Source: VXYL01 sp963665195
GTDB lineage: Bacteria > Pseudomonadota > Gammaproteobacteria > Pseudomonadales > Azotimanducaceae
Direction: 5' to 3'
Length of the DNA stretch: 64,000 nucleotides
Assembly: GCA_963665195.1 (NCBI GenBank)
Contig: OY762070.1
Span: 2,170,001-2,234,000 of the forward strand
The notes beneath the pieces are model-generated. The model ran no database searches, was not told where the DNA came from, and was given only the letters and a program-made list of their open reading frames with translations. Positions 58,801-64,000 of the stretch are shown one piece after another. Both the position numbers and the translations under genes were made by a program. How positions within the stretch are numbered: position 1 is the first letter of the stretch; each line of letters opens with the position of its first letter.

Positions 58801-58966
58801 CATCGCATCGGCCCGGTCGCTGGTCCTCACGCCAGACACCCACGTTTGGATTGACGGCTCGCTCTACTTGGCTAGGCAGGCGTTCAGGCGAGGTTGGACC
58901 GTGCGCCAGGCCTTAAGGGATGCCGAACAAATCGTCCGCTTGGTCAACGCGCCCGACTCTACCTGA
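55877..58966 (+). CDS. N6-adenine DNA methylase, type II/IIG-like, paired with a nuclease
   Basis: A 1029-residue protein. Residues 1-110 form an N-terminal segment rich in alpha/beta (HPYALEIHALLKADGAVRARATF, TVVLLDGAL). A helical connector follows to about residue 300. The methylase core begins with QGAFYTPRHLASLAV, motif I IFDGACGSGILL (about 338-349) and motif IV NPPW (457-460), which together define gamma-type N6-adenine methylases. The C-terminal 500 residues contain a likely target-recognition region. There is no obvious nuclease domain within this protein, unlike most IIG enzymes; the nuclease seems to be the gene 12 bp downstream. The GTG start at 55877 lacks a strong ribosome binding site. 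Codon use is less GC-biased than the neighbours. It could also be the methylase of a defence system of another type. Confidence 0.78.
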   Translation: MTAAAVEKWLDRLGYAHEPELLHRRGDAISPRHPYALEIHALLKADGAVRARATFDVEGVPTVVLLDGALQEGVAASALDEARQRIWNQNLATVVIHVSGDRAVAVPSRKLDAAKSLRLEQVRRDGPFSASDVVSANLTRRMPEWFDREARVDHKLLDNISTTVLKLTSAGFNGIAEQRQRQRLAELLMGEILFVSYLEHRRIVGDTYRERREVGRLSDLVGNVDRGGVMRLIESLRSDFNGDFLAEDSHDPWVALTEPGYELLDSFLRRTDMRSGQRDFWNYDFSYIPVELLSGLYEQFLSPDEQTEQGAFYTPRHLASLAVDQALAGSQDPLAERIFDGACGSGILLTTAFRRLIGRAENGRIGYLGFGERCELLQRAIFGGDTNPMACRVTAFSLYLSVFEGLEPADIMEAQERDAARLPKLTGPNLASGAELGDVFKKAHAFAGKRFSLAISNPPWREPRRGERTSADDWAEAAGEPVPRRQVAGAFAIRTLDFLEADGRACLILPMALLLGSTSSEFVARLLRRYQPLRLINFGDLQELLFPTATHGCHVFVAERRRDCSASALPFRETFDYSVPKADLTLALGHLSMQSADLHRLQTVSVIDDPQLLVSRMWGDANDTAIWTRLTVRGTFRDFTSPAQGTRRWVLRKGIHLSDRSREDVSAEPLRSLPHVRPQSLATGAPVMHPDLLEPWPASRDTVVGLNEAVMRVFDGPRVLFPDGFSQLEPSVRAYYYDAAATFTHSVGVMACRDRSDAPLLKLAAVYLRSDLARYFVMLRTWKTLSARNGVHLADIRSFPFFRPEAAPNPGLASRSLTTLCTCMDELAALSSVEQPARYRALREQLNAAVFDYFGIADEERMIVRETVEVLLPSVRPRSFKSLLTPAQRVVGLEDYRRYASALGGSLTSWRTRMGGEGRFRVSVKGSSPSRDGPLGIVRVDYMAGDVSDAEADTVVDDHIVLQTLEALRRAGLRHIASARSLVLTPDTHVWIDGSLYLARQAFRRGWTVRQALRDAEQIVRLVNAPDST

Positions 58967-58978
58967 GAGGACCATCAG

Positions 58979-59665
58979 GTGGACCCCATCGCAGAGTGGC
59001 GGCGTGCGTTTCCATGGCAGGAAGCTGCCGCGGCTTGCGAAGTGCTCTTGCTGGCGTGGGATGAGCTATCGTCGCCGCCCTTCTCGCGCCTGGAGCGGAC
59101 GATGCGCGAGCCTATGTTGACGAAACGCCTCAAGGCGTATGTGCAGAACGAGGTGGCTCGGCGGCATGGTTTGCTGGGAATGTGGGCGGCGGAGGACGTC
59201 ATTGGGGATTGGAACGCAGCCGGGAAGTTCGAGGAACGGCGACTGGACATCGTGTACGGCTGGAACGACGAGTCCAGAAGCCTGGAGCTTGTGTTCGAGT
59301 TCAAGCGGCTCCGCAGGCGGAAGCGGGACCGGGACGAGTACCTTGGGGAGCGGGGCCTCGGACGGTTCGTGACCGGGCTGTACGGTCGCGGCCAGCCTGT
59401 CGCAGCGATGGTTGGCGTTCTACTGGCACCAGAGAGCGAGATCGTTCCCCCGCTGAAGGCCGCGTTGGTGGAAACGTCGAAGGCCGAAGCGCTGCGCCTG
59501 CGACCAAGCGCAACGGGCCTGCTCTACACGGAACCTTCGACGCTATTTTCGAGAGCAGCGTTCGACACCGAGCATGACCGCGAGGCAAAGCTCGCCCCGA
59601 TTCACGGCTACGTCCGCGTAGCTCACTTCTTCGTCGGTTTCACGGAAGACTTGGCGGACGCCTGA
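58979..59665 (+). CDS. PD-(D/E)XK-like nuclease candidate, partner of the methylase
   Basis: A 228-residue protein. A helical N-terminal half (AEWRRAFPWQEAAAACEVLL, MLTKRLKAYVQNEVARRHGL) is followed by the core RRLDIVYGW (Asp90) and LELVFEFKRLRRR (Glu107-x-Lys109), which fits the PD-(D/E)XK nuclease pattern: acidic residue, strand, E-x-K. A C-terminal alpha/beta part follows (PVAAMVGVLLAPES and HGYVRVAHFFVGF). The GTG start has GAGAGGA 7 bp upstream and lies 12 bp after the methylase stop. The most likely role is DNA cleavage guided or protected by the methylase. Family is not recognised beyond the fold pattern. Confidence 0.65.
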   Translation: MDPIAEWRRAFPWQEAAAACEVLLLAWDELSSPPFSRLERTMREPMLTKRLKAYVQNEVARRHGLLGMWAAEDVIGDWNAAGKFEERRLDIVYGWNDESRSLELVFEFKRLRRRKRDRDEYLGERGLGRFVTGLYGRGQPVAAMVGVLLAPESEIVPPLKAALVETSKAEALRLRPSATGLLYTEPSTLFSRAAFDTEHDREAKLAPIHGYVRVAHFFVGFTEDLADA

Positions 59666-59681
59666 GCCGTTCCCTCCCGAC

Positions 59682-60701
59682 TCAAACCCCTAGCCGCTCG
59701 TGCATGATCGGGCTCGTCGTCGTGTATTGAAGATGCACCTTCTCGTCCGGGTTCAGTCGCGCCTTGATGGCGAATGCCGCCAGGGCCGCCTCGTGGAAGC
59801 CCGATAGGATCAGCTTCTTCTTGCCCGGGTACGTGGTGATGTCGCCGATGGCGTAGATGCCCGGGGTGCTGGTCTCGAAGCGTTCGGTGTCCGTCGGGAT
59901 CTGGTTCTTGTCGAGGGTCAAGCCCCACTCGGCGATGGGGCCGAGTTTCGGCGACAGGCCGAAGAACACCAGCGCATGGTCGATGTCGAGCAAAGTCTCT
60001 GATCGGTCCGTGTGCCGGATGTGCATCCGCTCGATGCGATCATCCTGCGCGTCGAAGGCCACGCAGTTGCCCACCATGAACTTCACGGCGCCCTCGGCTT
60101 CGAGTTCGCGCATCCGCGCCACCGTCGCCGGCGCGGCGCGGAAGCGGTCGCTGCGATGCACCAGGGTGAGGGACTCCGCCCGCCCCGCCAGCTCCACCGT
60201 CCAGTCGAAGGCCGAGTCGCCGCCGCCGAGCACCAGCAGGCGCTTGCCGCGATGCGCGTCGGGGTCGCGGACGCGGTAGAAGACCTGCCGGTCCAGGAAC
60301 GCATCCACGCCCGGCACGCGCAGCGGCATCGGCTGGAAGGAGCCGACGCCGCCGGCGATGATCACGGCGCGGGTCTCGAAGGTCTCGCCGCGGCTGGTGG
60401 CGACATGGAAGCGCTCCTCGTCCAAGCGCTCCACCTCGGTCACCTGGCTGTCGAGATGGAAGCCGGGCTCGAACGGCCTGATCTGTTCGAGCAGCTTCTC
60501 CACAAGCTCCTGGGCGTCGCACACCGGGATGGCCGGAATGTCGTAGATGGGCTTGTCCGGGTACAGCTCCGCGCACTGCCCGCCGGGCTTCTCCAAGGCA
60601 TCGACGATATGCGCCTTGATGCCCAAGAGGCCCAGCTCGAATACTTGGAACAGGCCGCAAGGCCCGGCGCCGACGATGACGACGTCCGTTTGAATGCTCA
60701 A
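59682..60701 (-). CDS. Ferredoxin/flavodoxin-NADP reductase, thioredoxin-reductase-like
   Basis: A 339-residue FAD protein. It has VIVGAGPCGLFQVFELGLLG (FAD), the second dinucleotide motif LLVLGGGDSAFDW (NADPH), and YAIGDITTYPGKKKLILSGFHEAALAAFAIK at the end. It lacks the CxxC of thioredoxin reductase. This places it in the TrxR-like ferredoxin-NADP reductase group (as YumC). It should supply electrons to ferredoxins, possibly for the Rieske oxygenase in this window, though that link is only proximity. A 66-bp gap separates it from cysNC. Confidence 0.9.
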   Translation of the reverse strand: MSIQTDVVIVGAGPCGLFQVFELGLLGIKAHIVDALEKPGGQCAELYPDKPIYDIPAIPVCDAQELVEKLLEQIRPFEPGFHLDSQVTEVERLDEERFHVATSRGETFETRAVIIAGGVGSFQPMPLRVPGVDAFLDRQVFYRVRDPDAHRGKRLLVLGGGDSAFDWTVELAGRAESLTLVHRSDRFRAAPATVARMRELEAEGAVKFMVGNCVAFDAQDDRIERMHIRHTDRSETLLDIDHALVFFGLSPKLGPIAEWGLTLDKNQIPTDTERFETSTPGIYAIGDITTYPGKKKLILSGFHEAALAAFAIKARLNPDEKVHLQYTTTSPIMHERLGV

Positions 60702-60767
60702 GAGGGAAGCTCCTTGTGTCGTTGAGTGCGATTGAGTGTGGATGTTGCCCGTGCCGAGGCTGCCAAG

Positions 60768-62732
60768 CTACGCGATGAAGCCTTTGCCGCGCAGCAGCTC
60801 GATCACGGCGTCCACGCATTGCTCGATGTCCAGGACATCCGTCCGCAGCACCAGATCGGCCCGCGGCGGCGTCTCGAAAGGCGAAGTGACGCCAGGCACG
60901 CTGCTCGCCTCGCCGCGCTCGGCGGCGGCGTAGAGGCCATCTTCGTCGCGCGCCTTCAGGATGTCGAGCGGCGCGGTGAGGAACACTTCCACGAAACGCT
61001 CCGCGCCGATGGTTTCGCGGGCCCGTTCGCGCACCGCCTCTTCCGGCGCCACGAATGCCGTGAGGCAGATCAGTCCAGCATCGTTCATGAGCCGGGCGGT
61101 CTCCGCGGCGCGGCGGATGTTCTCCGAGCGGTGCTCGGCGCTGAAGCCGAGGTCGCGGCTGAGGCCGAGCCGGAAGCTCTGGCCATCCAGCACCGCGGCG
61201 AGGCGGCCGGCGTCGAACAGCTTGCGTTCCACGGCGTGGGCGATGACGGTCTTGCCGGCCTTGGCGAGGCCGGTGAGCAGCACGGTCGCCGGGCGCTGGC
61301 CGAGGCGCGCTGCCCGTTCTTCGGCGCCGACCGGGCTCACCGCGGCGTGCAGTTCGCCATGCGGCGCTTGGTCCCACGCCGCGGCGGCGAGCGACCCGCC
61401 CGGCGCGAAGGCCATGGCGGCGCCGACGGTGGCGTTGCTGATGCGGTCGATCAGGATGAGCCCGCCGAGTTCCCTGTTGTCGTTGTAGGCATCGAAGACA
61501 ATGGGCTCGGTGAGGGCGATCTCCGCGCGGCCGATCTCGTTCAGGGCGAGCGTCTCGGCGCTCTCGTGCGCCAGCGTGTTCACGTCCACGCGATAGCGCA
61601 GCGACTCGACGCTCCCCGCCACCTGCCGCGCGCCGTGCTTGACCAGATACTGCCGGCCCGGCTGCAACGGCTCGTCGGCCATCCACACCAGCATCGCATC
61701 GAGCCGATCGGCGATATGCGGCAGGCCGACGGGCGCCGCCAGCACATCGCCGCGGCTGACGTCCACGTCGTCGACCAGCGTCAGCGTCACGGCCAGCGGC
61801 GCGAAGGCCTCGTCCAGATCCCCGTCCATGGTGACGATGCGCTCCACCGTGGACCGCTTGCCGCTCGGCAGCACCGCCACCTCGTCGCCGGGCCGCACCA
61901 CGCCGCCGGCCACCGTGCCGCTGTAGCCGCGGAAGTCCGGGTTCGGGCGATTCACCATCTGCACCGGCAGCCGGAAATGTTCGATGTCCTTGTCGCTGGC
62001 GATCTGCACGTTCTCAAAGAGGTGCATCAGCGTCGCGCCCTGGTACCACGGCATGTTCGGTGACTGCTCCACCACGTTGTCGCCGTACAGGGCGGAAATG
62101 GGGATGAAGTGCAGGTCGTCCACGCCGAGCTTGGCGGTGAAGCCGAAGTAGTCCTCGCGGATGGCGTCGAAGACGGACTCGGCGTAGTCCACCGCGTCCA
62201 TCTTGTTCACCGCCGCCACCAGATGGCGGATGCCCAGCAGCCGGGCGATGAAGGTGTGGCGGCGCGTCTGCGGCAGCACGCCGTTCCTGGCATCGATGAG
62301 GATCACGGCCAGATCGCAGTTCGATGCGCCTGTCGCCATGTTGCGCGTGTACTGCTCGTGGCCGGGCGTGTCGGCGATGATGAACTTGCGCTTGGCGGTG
62401 GAGAAATAGCGGTAGGCGACGTCGATGGTGATGCCCTGCTCGCGCTCCGCCTGCAAGCCGTCCACCAGAAGCGCGAGGTCCATGCCGTCGCGCTGGGTGC
62501 CCGTGGTCTTGCTGTCGCGGCGGATGGCGTCCAGTTGATCCTCGTAGATCATCTTCGAGTCGTGCAGCAGGCGCCCGATGAGCGTGCTCTTGCCATCGTC
62601 CACACTGCCGCAGGTGAGGAGCTTCAGGATCTCCTTGCGCTCGTGCTGCGCGAGGTAGGCCAGGATGTCGCGCTCGATGAGATCCAAGCCCTGTTCTTCG
62701 CGGACACTCTCGATCCCGGTGCCGACGGCCAT
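60768..62732 (-). CDS. cysN: Bifunctional sulfate adenylyltransferase subunit 1/adenylylsulfate kinase
   Basis: A 654-residue CysN-CysC fusion. The CysN GTPase (about 1-440) has GSVDDGKSTLIGRLL, DTPGHEQYTRNMATGAS and AVNKMDAVDY. The CysC kinase (about 470-654) has TGLAKAGKTVIAHAVERKLF as P-loop and LDGQSFRLGLSRDLGFSAEHR as substrate site. CysN with CysD makes APS from sulfate and ATP with GTP hydrolysis, and CysC makes PAPS. The ATG overlaps the cysD stop (ATGA). Longer frames upstream are antisense to nothing and lie inside cysD. Standard for many proteobacteria. Confidence 0.95.
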   Translation of the reverse strand: MAVGTGIESVREEQGLDLIERDILAYLAQHERKEILKLLTCGSVDDGKSTLIGRLLHDSKMIYEDQLDAIRRDSKTTGTQRDGMDLALLVDGLQAEREQGITIDVAYRYFSTAKRKFIIADTPGHEQYTRNMATGASNCDLAVILIDARNGVLPQTRRHTFIARLLGIRHLVAAVNKMDAVDYAESVFDAIREDYFGFTAKLGVDDLHFIPISALYGDNVVEQSPNMPWYQGATLMHLFENVQIASDKDIEHFRLPVQMVNRPNPDFRGYSGTVAGGVVRPGDEVAVLPSGKRSTVERIVTMDGDLDEAFAPLAVTLTLVDDVDVSRGDVLAAPVGLPHIADRLDAMLVWMADEPLQPGRQYLVKHGARQVAGSVESLRYRVDVNTLAHESAETLALNEIGRAEIALTEPIVFDAYNDNRELGGLILIDRISNATVGAAMAFAPGGSLAAAAWDQAPHGELHAAVSPVGAEERAARLGQRPATVLLTGLAKAGKTVIAHAVERKLFDAGRLAAVLDGQSFRLGLSRDLGFSAEHRSENIRRAAETARLMNDAGLICLTAFVAPEEAVRERARETIGAERFVEVFLTAPLDILKARDEDGLYAAAERGEASSVPGVTSPFETPPRADLVLRTDVLDIEQCVDAVIELLRGKGFIA

Positions 62733-63640
62733 CAGAAATAGCCCTCGCGCTTCTTCTGCTCCATCGAGCCGCTGGCGTCGTAGTCGATCAGCCGGCCCTG
62801 GCGCTCGGAATGCTTGGCGATCAGCATCTCCTGGATGATCTCCGGCAGCGTCGCCGCGCTGGACTCGATGGCCCCGGAGAGCGGATAGCAGCCGAGCGTG
62901 CGGAAACGCACCGAGCGCAACTCCGGCGTCTCGTCCGGTTCGAGGGGCATGCGCTCGTCGTCCACCATGATGAGCGTGCCGTCGCGCTCCACCACCGGGC
63001 GTTCGGCGGCGAAGTAGAGCGGCACGATCTCGATGTTCTCCAAGTAGACGTATTGCCAGACATCCAGTTCCGTCCAGTTGGAGAGCGGGAAGACGCGCAC
63101 TTCCTCGCCGGGGTTGATGTTGCCGTTGTACAGGTGCCACAGCTCCGGGCGCTGGCTCTTCGGCTCCCAGCGGTGGTGCCGGTCGCGCACCGAGAAAACG
63201 CGCTCCTTGGCGCGGGATTTCTCCTCGTCGCGCCGGGCACCGCCGAAGCAGGCGTCGAAGCCGTGCCGGTCCAGCGCCTCCTTCAGCGCCTGGGTCTTCA
63301 TGATGTCGGTGTACTTGCGGCTGCCGTAAGTGAACGGCGTGACGTCGCTGGCGCGGCCTTCCTCGTTGGTGTGGACGATGAGGTCGAGGTTCATTTCGCG
63401 GGCGATGCGGTCCCGGAAGACGATCATGTCGCGGAACTTCCAAGTGGTGTCCACGTGCAGCAGCGGAAACGGCAGCTTGCCCGGGTGGAACGCCTTGCGC
63501 GCCAGATGCAGCAGCACCGAGGAGTCCTTGCCGATGGAGTACAGCAGCACCGGGCGCTCGAACTCCGCCGCCACCTCGCGGATGATGTGGATGCTCTCCG
63601 CTTCCAACTGCTTGAGATGTGTGAGCGTGTATCCCGACAT
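62732..63640 (-). CDS. cysD: Sulfate adenylyltransferase subunit 2
   Basis: A 302-residue PP-loop ATP pyrophosphatase-fold protein: LLYSIGKDSSVLLHLARKAF (PP-loop), PLLHVDTTWKFRDM, CFGGARRDEEKSRAKERVFSVRD and PLSNWTELDVWQYVYLENI. It ends SMEQKKREGYF, as CysD usually does. With CysNC it forms the assimilatory ATP sulfurylase. It is the first gene of the cysDN(C) operon. The gap upstream (63641-63803) carries an AT-rich block (minus strand TATGATATAAC, 63721-63731) that likely includes the promoter. Confidence 0.95.
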   Translation of the reverse strand: MSGYTLTHLKQLEAESIHIIREVAAEFERPVLLYSIGKDSSVLLHLARKAFHPGKLPFPLLHVDTTWKFRDMIVFRDRIAREMNLDLIVHTNEEGRASDVTPFTYGSRKYTDIMKTQALKEALDRHGFDACFGGARRDEEKSRAKERVFSVRDRHHRWEPKSQRPELWHLYNGNINPGEEVRVFPLSNWTELDVWQYVYLENIEIVPLYFAAERPVVERDGTLIMVDDERMPLEPDETPELRSVRFRTLGCYPLSGAIESSAATLPEIIQEMLIAKHSERQGRLIDYDASGSMEQKKREGYF

Positions 63641-63720
63641 GCGGATCCGAGCGGCTTCGTCTGGCGACGGCGCGGGACACGTATTCTAGGGGTTCGCCGC
63701 GCCCGCGTTCATTCCATGTG

Positions 63721-63731
63721 GTTATATCATA
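63721..63731 (-). promoter_or_regulatory. Possible -10 region of the cysDN operon
   Basis: TATGATATAAC on the minus strand is the only AT-rich block in the 163-bp gap upstream of cysD, 81 bp before its ATG. No good -35 box or CysB-type site is recognised. Confidence 0.3.
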
Positions 63732-63803
63732 GTGTCGCAACCTGCACTGCGGAGAGTCCGAGCACGGAAGCGCCCGGCGGCAGCCACGAGCCAGCGGCGG
63801 AAG

Positions 63804-64000
63804 TCAACCGGAATGCGCCTCTAGCTGCTTGTCGAAGGCCAGTACTTTGACCGTCTTGCCTGATCGCTTGAGCTCCGTCGCTAGATCGATGATCGAAATG
63901 TCCGCGAAGGAGTAATTCGGTCCGGATGACTCCAGGAAGCGGTCGGCCAGTTTGATCACGTCCGCCGACCGCATGAGGATGTCCGGTCCACTGGTGGCGA
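63804..64000 (-). CDS. PIN-domain-like protein, C-terminal part (runs off the window)
   Basis: The minus strand reads the last 65 residues of a protein ending at a TGA (63804-63806). Visible parts are ILMRSADVIKLADRFLESSG, YSFADISIIDLATELKRSG and KTVKVLAFDKQLEAHSG. An acidic residue in a helix followed by a strand ending in FD matches the end of PIN-domain nucleases of VapC type. The start lies outside. No antitoxin gene is visible downstream. Confidence 0.5.
   Translation of the reverse strand, partial: ATSGPDILMRSADVIKLADRFLESSGPNYSFADISIIDLATELKRSGKTVKVLAFDKQLEAHSG

Noticed and set aside
1..64000. tRNA, rRNA, tmRNA or known riboswitch
   Set aside because: I scanned the gaps for T-loop-like and conserved rRNA sequence and saw none. 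Covariance-model searches (tRNAscan, Rfam) would be decisive and were not possible.

Overview
This 64 kb window is GC-rich, densely packed chromosomal DNA. It most likely comes from a marine-type gammaproteobacterium: class I DAHP synthase, a holD-like gene overlapping rimI, a fused CysN-CysC next to CysD, a CusCBA-type RND efflux set, and many catabolic oxidoreductases. That placement is an inference from gene content. No rRNA or tRNA gene was seen, so taxonomy is not fixed.

Layout, left to right. (1) 1-4.8 kb: the end of an RDD membrane protein, an MFS transporter, and a divergent pair of a PhyH dioxygenase (with a Nudix-like tail) overlapping a quinoprotein dehydrogenase. (2) 5.0-11.4 kb: a copper/silver-type efflux operon on the minus strand (His/Cys-rich periplasmic protein, cusC, cusB, cusA). 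(3) 11.4-14.3 kb: a decayed IS481-type transposase and two convergent coiled-coil membrane proteins of the DUF1640 type that share an unusual conserved 5' leader. (4) 14.4-19.4 kb: sodium:solute symporter, SDR and esterase operon, then a two-gene DUF1828/DUF1829 unit. (5) 19.4-21.6 kb: DAHP synthase, holD-like gene and rimI. (6) 21.6-29.7 kb: a minus-strand catabolic run (glutaryl-CoA dehydrogenase type, PhyH, GPH transporter, peroxiredoxin, two complementary acyl-CoA dehydrogenases, PhyH). (7) 29.7-38.9 kb: SDR, DUF433 protein, DUF1592/DUF1552 pair, epoxide hydrolase plus LLM flavin enzyme, and a frameshifted ABC-F ATPase. (8) 38.9-43.3 kb: Rieske oxygenase opposite a TauD-PhyH-MFS operon. 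(9) 43.7-44.9 kb: two unrecognised genes of non-local character. (10) 45-53.6 kb: fatty-acid-like catabolism (SDR, crotonase, amidohydrolase, LLM enzyme, SCP-type thiolase with DUF35 partner), interrupted at 49.9-51.4 kb by small coiled-coil membrane proteins. (11) 53.9-55.6 kb: a YadA-type trimeric autotransporter with 66-bp repeats. (12) 55.9-59.7 kb: a two-gene restriction-modification-like unit (N6-adenine methylase plus PD-(D/E)XK nuclease). (13) 59.7-64 kb: ferredoxin-NADP reductase, cysNC, cysD and the end of a PIN-domain gene.

The core theme is oxidative breakdown of organic substrates: five Fe(II)/2-oxoglutarate oxygenases, a Rieske oxygenase, three acyl-CoA dehydrogenases, four SDRs and two LLM flavin enzymes, with transporters embedded in the same operons. 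Between these blocks lie small accessory islands. The strongest candidates for something undescribed are the shared leader of the two DUF1640-type genes, the methylase/nuclease pair with twin inverted repeats in front, and the two-gene unit at 43.8-44.9 kb.
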